The notes: generated by a model not told the origin, from the sequence alone. A stretch of DNA of 64,000 nucleotides from Cladophialophora immunda (GCF_000835495.1 NW_015622541.1:7192001-7256000), one strand, 5' to 3'; shown: positions 1 to 14,551, numbered from the stretch's first letter. Translations and numbers: made by a program.

Positions 1-1255
1 TAGATTCTGTGCCTCTCTCCGAAGGATTGCCATCCGTTCAGGGAGCATGGGGCCGGGATCGAATGTGCTCGGTAAGACGGGACGTTTGGCCGTGGATAGG
101 GCAAGTTGATTATCCACGTGAGCAGCCGTCTCCGAGATCCACCGGTCAAGAAGCTGGCTTGGATCCAGTAGGTGCAACAGCTTACCGACAATTTGGAGGT
201 GTTTTCTGACATCTTCATACAGGCCGTACTGCATCTGGTTGACGCAGAGGAAGAGAATGTCCAATATGGTTTGTTTGTCGACGTCGCCTGATCGCGAGCA
301 ACGAACCAATTCCTTCCGGAGATAATGTGAGGCTGTCGCACGAACCACTTCAGGGTCGTCGGCGGTGGGTGACATGTCAAAGACGTGCTTCATTCGAGCA
401 AGCATCGCTGCCATCAACGAATAAAGATGATGCTCCTTGTAAACACTGCGCTGAACGACCGCTCCAATGGGAAATTGGCTGATGGTTGACCGCACATGCT
501 TGGGCAAAAAGGCCAGTTTGTAGTTGTTGCCGGCGTAGGAATAGATTTGCAGGGTATACTGTAGAATGACGTGGATGCGAGGGGTGATTCGGACCGGAGT
601 GGTCCTGAAAGGATCAATACAGTCATAGGAGGTGAAGTTCGCCCTGTAGACAGGTGACGACAATTCTAGTGCTCCTTCGTCCTCAAAGTGATGTCCTTCA
701 TCATCCAACTCCGGATCGCTGCCGCCAGCCAGGACTCGGACCGACAGTGGCTTGCGAGGCAATGTCTGTGCAATAGGAGGCAATTCAGCAGCTGGCGTGT
801 CGATCAAAGGCGAAAAGACCTGACGGATTGGCGTTGGATCCTGCGGAGGAGATGTCGCCGCCAGCTCCTCGTTGGGCGATGAGACCGGAGAGGATTCATC
901 GCTGCTGGAGCTAAAATTCTTCGTCAGCTTGCGCGCAAGCATGACTCGGTCGAAGGCATTACTCGAATGCCCCCAATCAAGTCAAGGAGGAGGACGTCGA
1001 GGGAGGAACTCACCCTTGGCCGGTCTCTTTCCGGTGCCACCCATCCAGAGCGATGCGGCGGGCCGAAGAACAATTGGAGCGAGCAGAGGTGATTTTTTGA
1101 GCCTCGACTTTGCGACTCCGGAAATGTTGGGCGTGGCGATTGATCTGTTTGGCGACGGCGCCATCGCTTTTGGACAGAGACTTGGACTTGGGGTTCTTGT
1201 TGACGAAGAGAAATACTTGGCCTTCAGCGCGCTCCGATCCGCGCGGCTTCTTCAT
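1..1255 (-). CDS. Fungal transcription-factor-like protein (3' end outside window)
   Basis: I read two exons, 1255-1014 and 961-1 (continuing past the window edge), joined across a 52-nt GT-AG intron with a GTGAGT donor. About 401 codons are visible without a stop. The N-terminus (MKKPRGSE, then a basic stretch rich in K, R, S) followed by a Ser/Pro-rich linker and a helical region with the pattern ISQFPIGAVVQ and SLMAAMLARMKHVFDMSP is the layout of the common fungal proteins annotated as 'fungal-specific transcription factor domain' without a Zn2Cys6 cluster. The role in transcription is inferred from that family only. No DNA-binding motif is visible in the part present. The upstream sequence (about 1560-1900) is purine-rich on the plus strand, so CT-rich on the coding strand, typical of a fungal leader. 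The ATG at 1255 was chosen because the conserved N-terminus starts there. Confidence 0.8.
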
Positions 1256-2287
1256 TGTTGATGCGACAATTGAGAGACGCTCATGCCAGGCCAAGAGGTG
1301 ATGCGGCGGGAAACAACAGGGAGCAAGGCTGGTCCGCCGGTTGGAAGAGATCCCCAGTCGACCGCAACCCAAAAACTGTCCAAATCCAAAATCCCTTGCG
1401 ACTGATGGTTAGGTGGTGGGGGCCGACGACAAAAGTTCTGCTTGGTGATGGCGATTTATATTGTTTGCAGAAAACCGACAAGGCAGAGGAAGGATGTGAA
1501 ATTGTGAGATTCTGGGGTTGCCCAAAATGCCACAAAACGCCCCAGTTTGCGGGCCAAGAGTGAATCGGAAGGAAGGATGGAAGGAAGGAATGGAGGATTA
1601 AGAGGAGGGAGAGGGATGAGTGATCCGACAAGCGGTTTTCAGTCTTCAGTCAGTCGATGGCAAAAAAGGCCAGGATGATCGTCAAAGGACATGGGGGGGG
1701 AGAAAAATGAACCTAGGCATTAAAGAAGAAGGAGCCGGCGAGCGGGAGGCGGCAGCAGTCGAGAGGAGGAGGAGGAGGAGGATGAGGAGTCAACTTCTCC
1801 GTACATACGAGTAGCTCGGTGCGTGGTAGTGTGAAGGGGGGGAAAATTGAGGCAGAGAACGAGAGGGAGGAATGATGATGCTGATGATGAGGGTGGTGAT
1901 AGGGTCATGCACCGCCATAGGCCATCACGTCAGTCTGTCAGTTTGTCGGTTTGTCAGTCCTTGTCGCGTCTCGCAGAGTTTGGGTTCCGGGGGGAGGGAC
2001 AGATACCCAAGTCATTGCCACTCTAGCTTCCCAGTAGGCACAGTACCACCTGGCCCGGGCCTGCACCGCCTACAGTTAGCACCCCTAGGCTCGCTGGGCT
2101 CGTTCCTCCTGGGCTCGCTCCAACCTCCCCAGCTGGGCCGCAACCCAATATTTTCTCACAGGGGCTCCAACACGTTACCCAAAATGCCCCAAGCTTGTTC
2201 AAAGAGCATAGTCCCAGAGACGCCTAGGGCCCCCGGCTACCCACTGGCTTTAACTGGCTTTTAACTGGTTGCTTAGCTAGGGGCCTG

Positions 2288-2297
2288 CCTAGGTAGG
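2288..2297. repeat. CCTAGGTAGG motif
   Basis: CCTAGGTAGG lies in a run of AGGTAGGTAG. It is the half of a longer palindrome seen intact at 19031-19044. Such short motifs recur in intergenic DNA of many filamentous ascomycetes. Function unknown. Confidence 0.5.
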
Positions 2298-2825
2298 TAG
2301 CTGCCTCGGGTGCCCAGGTGGTTAATTGGTTTGGGGAGGGTTTGGCCATGGTTTTGCTAGCCTCCATGTGGAAACCGTGTAAGCGAGCCACCCTCGAGCC
2401 GGTGAGCCCATCTTTCTCTCTCCCCCCCGTACCTTGCCTACTACCTACTAGGTACTTAGCCCTCCCCTCCGTTCCCCTCACCCCCTCCCCGGCGCACTTC
2501 ATAACCCAAAATAAAATGCCCTGTCCACGGCCGAGAGATGCATGCGGATGACCAATCACACAGCGGTAATGCCCATAAAAAAGTGGACGAGTGAGAACCA
2601 TCTCGGGGCTCTGGAGGTGAGAAAAGCGCTCGCTAGGTCCATGTCAGACGGGCTACCACCTAGGCTATGAGGATAAAGAGGGTAGGGAGATGGTCCAGCA
2701 GGATTGGAAAGAAAAACTGCAACTCCTGGGAAACGGCAGTAAAAGCCTCGACCTTCTCTCGGGCTTTCTTGATCCCGCCAACCTGACAAGTTCAGCATAT
2801 TATTCCCTCTCGCTTTCATGCTGAC

Positions 2826-2834
2826 TACGGAGTA
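2826..2834 (+). repeat. TACGGAGTA dispersed 9-mer
   Basis: One of three exact copies in the window (others at 4985-4993 and 24280-24288), all intergenic and on the same strand. This motif is frequent in Eurotiomycete intergenic DNA. No function is known to me. Confidence 0.5.
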
Positions 2835-4984
2835 CAGGTGCTGTACCACCACTCGACTGGTCCTTGATCCTCCGCTTTAACTCTCGACCATGACCTCGTA
2901 TCTGTCGTCTCTTCCCCGACACTGACTAACCCTCCAAGTTGTCACCTGCTGGTTGGCTATCACTGGAGAACTCACCGCTTTCAGTCGCCCAATCTGTTCC
3001 AAGACTGCTCGAAAGTCCCCGATCAGTGAGCTCTATAATCGATTACCACTACCTGTCTAGCCTCACCTGGCAAGTATAAAAGCATGACAACTGGCAATGG
3101 ACACAAGCACCGAGAGATGGTGAGGGAGGTAGACAGTCTTTGTTGTTCATCCCACCGTCTCGGCAGGACCGACGAACACGATCTTGGGGCTCCATTGTTT
3201 CTTCGTCGTCGTTTGTCATCCACGACCCCCCGATCTCGGGTGGTAAAGCCGGAGGAATTGTCATGTACTGAAGAGATATCGGGGCCGTTGGAGAACGACA
3301 TCTATGCACAGCCTTCAGATGACCACTTGTCGGTCGGCAATGCAAGAGGTGGTCCACACATTGCCGACTGGCAGCACATCCAAGGCAAAGCCCCCTCTCT
3401 CGCCCGATATGGATTCAAATAGCGAAGGTCTGCTCGGTTGGATCTCACCTGGTAAGCATTGACATCGGTGATAATCCTGGTATTCGGCATTTGCCTCCGG
3501 GAAAACTTGATGCCATCCCCCGAGCATCGTGCAAGCATCCACGAGCACAACGCCTTTACAATGCCTGTCCTCGTGGATTAGACCCTCTTCGTATGGAATG
3601 ATATGGAGACGCCCACGTCACGATGATGAGATGTATTCAGAGCTAGTACCTCCGAAATGCCCGTCATCCTCACGAGGCTTATAAATGTCAGCCTTGTCCC
3701 GACTTTGCCGTTTTGCCCCGAAGTGTTATACTGGCACGAGACATATCAGTGCTGTGCATCGCTGATACAGCCGCTTCAAACATATTGTAAGAAGCTCCTG
3801 TGCGTTGCTGTTGCTGGGACCGGGATCAAATGATGAAACCCTGCCCATGTTTTGCTCGAAGACATACGCATCTTTACCTAAGCTCCCCCTGGCAATCGGA
3901 AATGACACGGGAACGAGTCTGCCAGTCGGACCAGAATTACCTGGGGGGTAACCCTGTATCGTTTATCATCCTCGATCCAAGCGATATGGAGGCGTCCCAG
4001 CAGGCACCCAGAATGCATTGACCTCGTATGAAATCGGTGGCACTAGTGGATGGAGGATTTGACAGGAGTTGGTGCAAAAACATGTCAGGGACAACCTAAG
4101 CGAATAAGCGCCTGTATCCAGCACCCGCTTCAGGCGTGCCATGGCCCATGGACCGTGCTTCTCCTTTGCCGTGATCCGAGTAGCACTGGTGTGGCATGAT
4201 CGTCATGTCTGACAAACTGCCTTGCCCAGGGTCTGCGACAGCCATAACGAGTAATGTCCCCTGGAGTGGTTTCTCGAGAGTGGTTTGTTTAAACCTTGGA
4301 GCCGCCTGGCGAGTCCCCAGGATGTGGCCAGTACGACCGGCGAATCAAGCGTGTCGTGCCATGACTTGGGCAAGACGCGAATACCTTCCATGCAGCTGCT
4401 TAACCGAAGATGGTATTCGGTGGCCTCAACCCGGGTGGACTTTTGGCCGCAGAAATTTGTGGAGTTGTCATCGAGATTCCGTGAGAAAGGATTGCTTTCG
4501 ATTTTCTGGTGGTCCAGGCGTTGTTCCATCGCCAACTCCGACGAATTTCTCTTTCGTGGCCCTTGCTCCAAATCGATCGATTGCAGTCGGGCCTTCGGCT
4601 AGGAACCCTACAAATGCTGAAACAAAAGAGGGGGTTTGGACGCGGAGTCCAGCGGATTCCTGGCTAGGTACTCGCACAGTAGCTGTGGCCATGCTTGATG
4701 CCGGCGCAAAATTGCAGATCCAGTCCTCTGGGGTGGTTCGCTCAAACAATGCCAGGCTGATCTTTCTGGAGGTGTGCGACTGCGAACGCGCAAGCACCGT
4801 TTGCCACAAAGTCGCAGATGGCCATTCGTGCTAATACACTTGACATACATCACGTCGCATGTGGACCTGGTTGTCTGGGAATCTATGTGTCAGCAGTCGA
4901 GAGAAAATGGTGCTGCCGGTGGGAGAAGAAGACAGTCGCCTTGCAGGGAGCGTCAGCGCCATGAGCCTCCGATGGCCGGGCCGG

Positions 4985-5001
4985 TACGGAGTACATACTC
5001 C
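4985..5001 (+). repeat. TACGGAGTA followed by inverted TACTCC
   Basis: TACGGAGTA is followed after two bases by TACTCC, giving a short interrupted inverted repeat. It is one of three TACGGAGTA copies in the window. Confidence 0.45.
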
Positions 5002-7557
5002 CTCGAAAAAATGTATTTCGATGCCCTTTGATATACTCCTAGGTGGAGTAGCGACTCTATTCGATGCTCTGCCCAGGACCGATGATATAGTCCTGAATGA
5101 GTGATTGGTTTGGTCTGGATTGGAAGCAGGCTTTGACGGACACCTGTTCGTGCGAGTACTAATCAGCGCGCGTTGGTTTCAGCTGCTCTCTTGCTTCGTA
5201 TATGCAAGCGACGGGGACTTTGATGCAGACCACAATGAGGCCGAATCGTCCATTCGCTTCCTTTTCGAACAAAAGTTGATCGCCGGCCGAGCTGTGGTAT
5301 TTGTAAGCCCTGCAGCTGACGAGGTCTGGCTTTAGGTTCCGTCAACCTAGTGAGGTCCTTGATATACTTGGACACCATTTTTCAGGGGCTTTTACAGACG
5401 CTTCTAAAGTGATTGACACAGCAGGTTGAGGCTGACAAACACTCGGACTGGCTCTAAGTACTCGATAATTCCTCAGATGTCGCTGAACGTCGCTGATCCA
5501 CTTTATCCATGTGTTCCGGGGTATTGAATTTTCGAGCCCGGGCGTGGAGACTTCCACATGCCTGGGCACTATACAAATACCGACATGAGCATGGGATGCA
5601 GATCGTCCAGGTTGCAGTTCGCGTTACAAGATTCAAAGACTCGATGATCTCTCGAGCGGGATCATCATACCCCGGGAGAAAGATACGCCAGCTAGGTAGG
5701 GTGTTTCGTCACTCATGACTGTGAGTTAGAAAGTGCCAGTACTCGAGACCTGAATGAATGAACGAGGTGTCGGTGGTGATGACCGAGTCAGTCGCTTCTG
5801 GACGCGATCAACCACGTATCAGGTTGTAATGCCTTTGCAGCTTCATGGCCTCAGCGGCATAAGTCCAGCTAACCATCGCACTTTGGTCGACGTGACGCCG
5901 CGATACAGGGTCCCATCTGATGCTCCGTTGAGGTCCACGCGTGCCTCCATCAACAACCAGTCTGCCATCCCGTGAGCACCAGTCGTACCAGCATTTGGGG
6001 ACCGCCAGTTTATAGCCTTTTGCGTCTCTAGTCTGTGCAAACGGAGCAGATTTCCACGATGTCTATAAGGTGCTTCGGGGGTGCACAAACGCCGTCCGTG
6101 GCTATGAGCAAACGCCAAACTATCTGCCGGTTTGTCAGGTTCCGAGTACAAATGTCATCGGGCAACACGTCCGTCGTCGGCAGGTGTACAGGGTCGGAAT
6201 CTCTCATGGTCAGAGCTGACGCCATGGATTGTCTCACCATCCTCAATATGCAAGCAGAACGTCTGAGCAGACAGCCGCTCTAATACCACATGTGTAAGAC
6301 GGGCATGCGGCATTGCTCAACGATTGCTCAACGGTTGCCTAGCAGCAAATGGAGTCATGAAGACAGGACGAACCCAGAAATCGAAGCTGACTGAGGCCAG
6401 GCATCACCACGGTCTGGCGCTATGGCGCCAACGACGATCAGCTGGCTAAGTGAGACCCATACATCTTTATCCCAACACTCTCATCCTCAGACCTTGTCGA
6501 GGGCGAGGAAGCTGTCGGGTTTCTTGTTTCATCATCTCCCGTATCTAGAGCAATGATGGAGGACGGGCTGCCGGAACAAGACTCAGAGACCACAGCTTGG
6601 TTCTGTGCGAGCTTTTCTCGAAACAGATTCAATATTTCCAAACCCATCTTTTCCTCTCTGCAAAGCTGAAGGTACTGCAATTTGAGTGCCGGAACAAGGG
6701 GACAGAAACACTGCCAGAAGTGTCGAGTCCGAGGCGCAGTTGGCGCTTGCTAAGTGCAACGATCCGACAGTGCGATCCGCTAACCTGGCGTCGATGAGGG
6801 AATAGTTCACATTCCTTGAATACACCAGGCGAGACTGGGCGTGGCCTACCATACTGACATGCTGTTTCAACACGGTCCATTGCATTCATATTGGCGTGTT
6901 GAAGATACGCCAGGTTACAGAACACTATCCCCGAGTGCCGTTCACACTGTCCACGTGATGTTGGCGCGATTAGGCACCATCTCAGGCTGGGGAGTGACGC
7001 AAGCACCAGATTGACGCGACGGATGGCAAGGGAAGTGCTGATTCAAACTGAGAGGTTGCCCTGGGAGCGAAGCCTCTGGTCATCTCTACTTGGGGCTTGT
7101 TTACAACGTGCTCGATGGTTGGGCGCAGGACGATGTCGGTAAAAGTCAGCTCTTGCAGCCGTCGGAGGCTGAATCACATCCTGGACCCTTCTCATGCTAC
7201 GATGCGAATTGCAGAATCGAGGAATATTTACCTCGGGGTGGAACGAGGAGGAAAGGATACTTGAATTTGTTCAATGACCAAGCATGAATACAAATCAATA
7301 AAGGGCCTTCAAAACCTCCCCGCTGGTCGCACGTAATTCTCGTCTCTCATTTCTGCTCGCCGTCCACTGCTGAGTCACATTTGCGTGTCTCACGTATTTC
7401 CTCATGGTGTAGTCTCTCTTCTGCAGGCATGAATGAAGTGTCCAAACGCCAGGATGTAGCTCAGATGTTGTCCATCCTCAAAATCAATACACATCGTGAC
7501 TCCGGTAGCGGCATGTCGTACGTGACTTTCGCGTCGTCGGTCTCGAGGGCTGGCCTT

Positions 7558-9078
<1,521 letters not shown>

Positions 9079-10487
9079 ATGTGTGTTCCCAGGTCTGCAT
9101 GGAGCTCTGTCCGAGCTTCTCACCGTTCGCTATTCAGAGCAGGATCTCAACTCCATGTCCGTCCTTCTCACTCACGCATTTGCTATTCTACTAGCTCTCC
9201 AGTGGCTGTAGGAAATCATCGCAGGCAGAGATTGCTGTACCTACCATTGGCTCTCGGCACCCTCCTCGTCGGCACGTTGGCCTACAACACGTCCTACAGG
9301 ACGCCCATTGCGAACGACTCGCCGCCCGTTCAGCCTGTCAACCTGGCTGAAGTAGATGAGGTGACTAAGAGCAAGCAAAAAATCACACGGAATTCACCGA
9401 TGCGACTGCGGATGGAGGCTCTGATCAAGGAACATCAAAATCGGATAGTGTTTGCACTGGAAAACCTGGACGGGAAGAAGTTCAGGCGAGATGAATGGAC
9501 CAGACCAGCTGGTGGCAGTGGCATCTCGTGCGTTCTCCAGGATGGGAATGTCTTCGAGAAAGCGGGTGTCAATATCAGCGTCGTCTACGGAGAGCTATCA
9601 CGTCCTGCCATTGAGAAGATGCGGTCAGATCACAAGTCCTTTGTTTCTTCGGATACCGACAAATTGAATTTCTTTGCAGCAGGCATCTCGCTAGTGCTGC
9701 ACCCTCATAACCCCATGGCTCCGACCGTCCACATGAACTACCGATATTTTGAGACATCTGATCCTAGAGACCCAGTCAATGCAACGGGCACGTCCCAGCA
9801 AAACTGGTGGTTTGGCGGAGGCACAGACTTGACGCCCTGTTATTTGTTTGAAGAAGACGCCCAATATTTCCACAAGACCCTCAAAGCCGCCTGCGACAAG
9901 CATGACAAAGATTACTATCCCAGGTTCAAGAAGTGGTGCGACTCTTATTTCAGAATTCCACATCGAAATGAAGCGCGAGGCATTGGTGGCATCTTCTTCG
10001 ATGATCTCGAAGCCGATTCACGCCCAAACTCGCGTAATCCGCAGGAGGAGATTTTCCAATTCGTCGTCAGCGGCCTCGAGTCATTCCTACCTTCGTACTT
10101 ACCCATCGTCAAGAAGAGGAAGGATATGCCCTATTTACCCCAACAAAAAGAGTGGCAACAGATCCGACGAGGTAGATACGTCGAATTCAACCTCATCAAT
10201 GACAGAGGGACCAGCTTTGGACTGCGGACCCCAGGTGCCCGAGTCGAAAGCATTCTGATGAGTTTGCCATTAACGGCCCGCTGGGAATATATGCATCCTG
10301 TTGTAAGTCTATTCTAAACCCGGCTTGGTTGCCTCCCCATTCGATTTTAGATCGGATTGTTTGAAGCTAATGCGCAGCATAGTGTGGCACTGGTATTCCC
10401 GAGAATCAAGAGGAGGCTGAAGACTCCCAATATGAGAAAGAGAAGGAGCTAATGGAAGTCCTCAAGCACCCCAGAGAATGGGTCTAG
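9079..10487 (+). CDS. HEM13: Coproporphyrinogen III oxidase, mitochondrial-type leader
   Basis: Two exons (9079-10302 and 10383-10487, 80-nt intron) encode 442 residues. This oxygen-dependent enzyme decarboxylates coproporphyrinogen III to protoporphyrinogen IX in haem synthesis. Family signatures include [15 protein letters not shown], the [15 protein letters not shown] active-site segment, [16 protein letters not shown], and the [16 protein letters not shown] strand. The tail ends HPREWV, as in other family members. The first 70 residues are rich in Arg and Ser with few acids and include a hydrophobic stretch ([18 protein letters not shown], about residues 51-68), consistent with mitochondrial import and inner-membrane or intermembrane-space sorting. 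Budding-yeast Hem13 is cytosolic and lacks this leader. The acceptor was set at TAG just before TGTGGC because an upstream choice would place an in-frame stop in the exon. Confidence 0.96.
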
Positions 10488-12267
10488 AAGGTCCGCTTCC
10501 CAAGACTCACTGGGAATGAAATCCATACTATCAACTCCGACCCAAGCTAGCCAAGAGGTCGGAGCTCATGATACCATGGAAATGGACTGGCCGAGAGAAG
10601 TCTACCAGACCGAGCCACCAAGCAATGACAGCCCTTGTCTACAACGACATCAACTACTATGATTACGGGGGTTTGACGCATTACGATCAAACCCACCGCA
10701 TTAAAAGCAAATTCCGCCGCAACCCTCACTATTCTGATCCCAGTAAAACGGCTTCTAGAGAGGAATCTATACGTTCGATTGGCATTTCAAGTACAAGAGC
10801 CAGTTAGGGCTGCACCGGCACGCCAGCACCGGAATCTTGTGGTCCCTCGTCCTTCAGCGACTTGAAAAAGCGCGAGATGAATGATACTCGTTTCCGGAGC
10901 TCAGTGGCTGCACTCTTATATAAAAGCATTATTGGCGTCTGCTGGCATATGCACGTGTCAACAGCTTGTTTGTTTAGCCAGGGCCGCTGGGTTCAAATAG
11001 ACCCGCCATTTCACATTCCGCAAGGACCTCTTCCCTTTGTCGCATTCGAACGATACCTGATAGAGCCTTGCTTATTGCTGCTCTGCCGGTGCCCGTGCGG
11101 AGCGAGTCTCTTGCAGCATCTCATTGGCATCCAGGCATTGGTGCTGACGGGCCCAAAGGCTTGCCGCTGCAGCACTTGCCCTTAGGACCCCATTCGCCAG
11201 AACTCTGTCGTACAGGTTTCAGCTCGCAACGGAAGCCGAAAAATCTTTTAGGGATGATTCCTGGGAGTTTCCCATTTTCAGCCTCCAAATGCCGGGGTCC
11301 AAAGGGCACAGGAATTCATGCACTCCGATTTTCCGAGATCAATCACGCTGACTGCGTCGGCCAGGTCCTTTGAGTCGAACTTTTCTCACCGACATATGTA
11401 TTGATCAAGAGCTATGTGCATCGCTCGTGATGTCACAATGAAGAGTTCGTCAATGGCCAGCCGCTTGGACGCAGCTGACCGAGTCAACACGATATAGCAA
11501 TGAGAACTATTTCTGGAAATGCTCCAAGGGGAAATCGCCTGTCTTCCCCGCTATATTAAGAGTTTCAGCCCGAATTCCGTTACGCTCCAAACACATGCTT
11601 TGGAGTCCAGGGCGCCCCAGTCGTAACCTTGTCCTACAAACGACCTTCCGATCTTCTGGGGTTGGAGCAGGAACTGGTATGACTGGACGACTTCTCGGCC
11701 TCTTGTTGCGGTCGACAGCTCGCAAAGGCCACTTGTTCAGGCATCCAACGATATCTGACCGCCTCATTCACATTGTTCCGTGCCCTCTGGCTCCTGCCAC
11801 GATAGTGACCTGCGGCGTCGCTTATCTCAATAGAGCTTCTTGCCTGGACTATACACCAGCGGTCGAGTACAAGCCGAATCACAGCTTCGAACCCTCTTAC
11901 ATTAGGACCATTTTGCTCTACCGCCGTTCAGGACCCATGTTGAGCTTCCCCTTGCCCCTGGGTGATTCCGGGCTGCTCGCCTAAGCAGTTCTTCCTTAAA
12001 GCGTCCGTGCTTTTGGTGGGCTTGTATGCCTGTCCTAGTCCGATCATACTCTTAACACTCAGAAATGGCTAGCCCAACATGTTTAGTTGATCTTACTGCT
12101 CCGCTGGAGTTGCAGATGGAGGCCGAAGTCTGGACCCGCCACTTGCTGGTCAGCTCTGTCCATGGCCGTCGACATAAATACAATCCGTCAGTCTCGAGCG
12201 TTGTACAGATCTTCTCTTCTTGGTTACACACTTCTTCAACCTCTCTTCGACCTCGTTCCTGGCGACG
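10488..12267. other. Intergenic, no gene recognised
   Basis: About 1.8 kb between HEM13 and the laccase gene. Short ATG-started frames exist (10568-10807, 11595-11984 on plus) but none resembles a known protein, and none has supporting splice signals. The right end should hold the laccase promoter. Confidence 0.4.
12172..12180 (+). promoter_or_regulatory. TATA-like element of the laccase gene
   Basis: CATAAATAC lies about 90 bp upstream of the laccase ATG at 12268, a plausible distance for a fungal TATA element allowing a short leader. Prediction by position and sequence only. Confidence 0.35.
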
Positions 12268-14532
12268 ATGAGGACATGTTTGGTCTCCGCCCTTCTGGGT
12301 GCTGTGTTTGCCGATATCGTTCTGGCTGATCAACCAGGACCTCTTGGACAATGGATGGGAGTAAGCAGAGCAGCCAGACCTGTTACAAGAATTATATTTC
12401 GCTGACACTTCTAGGGTGGAGATTGCCCATGGGGAAGTAGAACAGCTTCTGGATCGCATCCCCAGAATGATATGCCAGATACAGGTTCGCAGGTCTCCTC
12501 TGAGCTGACGTATGGACGAGGCTGAAATTGATGACAGGCGTTACGCGGTACTATGACTTTACTGTCGCCCGCGGAACATATGCTCCTGATGGAGTGCAAC
12601 AGGCAATGATTGTTGTCAATGGCCAATATCCAGGTCCCCTGATCGAGGCAAATTGGGGTGATTGGTACGGAAATGCTCGAGGCTGTGCAGAAGAATCCTG
12701 CTGACTTGAATAGGATCGAAGTTAATGTTCATAATCAAATCTATGGTCCCGAAGAGCCCACGTCGATACACTGGCATGGCTTGAACCAGCCTGGGACTCC
12801 ATATTACGACGGAGTCGTCACTGTCGCTCAATGCCCGATCGTCCCCGGTGGAAATTTGACTTACAGATTCCGCGCCGACGAGTTTGGTACTTCCTGGTGG
12901 CACGCCCATTACTCTGCTCAGTACTCTGCTGGAGTCGTTGGGCCGATTGTTGTCCACGGTCCCAACGACGCCGGCTACGATGTCGACCTCTATCCTATCC
13001 TTGTTTCGGACTGGTTCCACGATACCTATGAGGATATTGTGAACTTGGTCATGTCTCCCAGCAGCTCCGGCCAGCCATTCCGACCTTTCTCAGACTCCAA
13101 CCTCGTTGCAGGCATCGGCCAATATCCTTGCGCAAATGTCACCAACGGTGCTCCATGCTCCGTAGTCCCATACGCATCATGGGAATTCGAGTCCGGCAAG
13201 ACCTACCGTTTGCGCTTCGTCAACACAGGCGCCTCAGCATTCGAGACCATTTCGATCGACGGACACCAGTTGACCGTCATTGCCAATGACTTTGTGGCTG
13301 TTCAGCCCTACCAGACGGAATTTGTCACCATTGGTGTAGGCCAACGAGTCGATGTTCTTGTCACCGCCAATCAGGCCCCGGGTAACTACTGGCTCCGCGC
13401 CTTCAACAGCCCCTGCGGCGACACGAACGGACCTTACGGCCAGGGAATCATATACTATACAGGATCTGATCCCAGCACGCCTCCGACAAGCACCGGTGCT
13501 CAACCGCCGCTCAACTCGAACTGCCAGAACGACCCTCTGGCAACCACAGTTCCCCAGTACGTCATGCCCGTTGCCAACCCAGACACTACCATCACTATCA
13601 CCATTGCAGGCGCCCCTGACGCCTCGGGAGTATTCCACTGGACCATGAACGGAGTGAGCTACGACGGAGATCTTTCGAGCAGCTTGCTCGCGGAAGCGAT
13701 TTCGGGACAGACCGAGTTCGCACCCCAGTACAACGTGTACAACACGGGCACCAACGGCACTGTTCGAATCATCATCATCAACACGACGCCAGCGCCCCAT
13801 CCCATGCACATCCACGGGCACGACTTCCAAGTCCTTGCCGAGGGTTTCGGCACGTGGGACGGCACCGTGACGAATCCATCGAACCCCCAACGGCGCGACG
13901 TGCACATGCTGTGGGCGCAAGCGACGCCAGACAACCCGTCGTACATTGTGGTGCAGTACACGCAGGACAACGCGGGAGTGTGGCCGCTGCACTGCCACAT
14001 CGCATGGCACCTGTCGGCCGGCATGGTGATCATGCTGTTGGAGCACCCGGAGCAGCTAACGGCGCTGCAGGTGCCCGACAGTGTGGCGCAGACCTGCCCG
14101 GCGTACACGACGTGGTACGCGGCCAACCCGGGCGTGGTGGTGGACGACTCGCTGCGCAAGCGCAGCCTAGGCGAGAAGATGGTCGAGTACATGAAGGGCG
14201 GCGTCGAGCACATCCAGCACCTCGACAAGCACCGCAAGCGCGGCGTCCGGGGCTACAGGGGCTACGGCCACAACGCCACGGCCGAGGATTTCCCCAACCA
14301 CGGCAAGTTCAAGGGCAATGCCACGCACAGCGGCCACGGTCACGGCACCGGCACTGCTAGTAGCGATTCCTCTTGGGCCAGTCATCACTCGACGCACAGC
14401 AGCAGCCACACCGGCAAGGCGACGCATACCCCGTCCTGGTCCACCCGGCCGCACACGGGCACCGTGGGCAAGAACCTGGCCCACGAGTCCAAGAGCACTG
14501 GCAGGCCCGGGAGGAAGAGGGACGAGGTGTAA
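12268..14532 (+). CDS. Secreted laccase-like multicopper oxidase
   Basis: Four exons (12268-12360, 12415-12484, 12538-12664, 12714-14532) encode 702 residues. The N-terminus [20 protein letters not shown] is a signal peptide. All copper-binding motifs are present: HWHG (H116, H118), WWHAH (H160, H162), HPMHIHGH (H459, H462, H464), and [12 protein letters not shown] (H523, C524, H525, H529). The enzyme should oxidise phenols or similar reductants while reducing oxygen to water outside the cell or in the wall. The residue ten places after the type-1 Cys is Met534, where high-potential laccases have Leu or Phe. After the last copper motif there is an unusual tail of about 150 residues, basic and rich in His, Ser, Thr, and Gly. 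That makes it longer than the usual ascomycete laccase (about 580-620). The introns are 48-54 nt. It is convergent with ATG29. Confidence 0.93.
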
Positions 14533-14551
14533 AAGGAGGGAACGAGAAGGT

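Larger units (their letters stand above)
1256..7557. other. 6.3 kb region without a convincing gene
   Basis: No reading frame here shows a recognisable domain, a consistent splice pattern, or a family resemblance. The first part (about 1560-1900) is GGA-rich low-complexity DNA, probably the promoter and leader of the gene ending at 1255. Around 2030-2300 there are simple CCTAGG/TAGGTAG-type motifs. The longest ATG-started frame is at 4196-4834 (plus), with no recognisable features. A minus-strand stretch near 6438-7006 has overlapping short frames that could be a decayed gene. It could hold non-coding RNA, lineage-specific genes, or remnants that cannot be identified by eye. Confidence 0.5.

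Noticed and set aside
4196..4834. 212-codon plus-strand frame in the gene-poor region
   Set aside because: No domain, no splice or codon-bias support, and antisense frames are equally open. Composition looks random.
10980..11005. tRNA T-arm-like GGGTTCAAATAGACCC
   Set aside because: No matching acceptor, D, or anticodon arms could be found around it.
13234..14046. 270-codon frame antisense to the laccase
   Set aside because: Shadow of a strongly biased coding exon; no domain.
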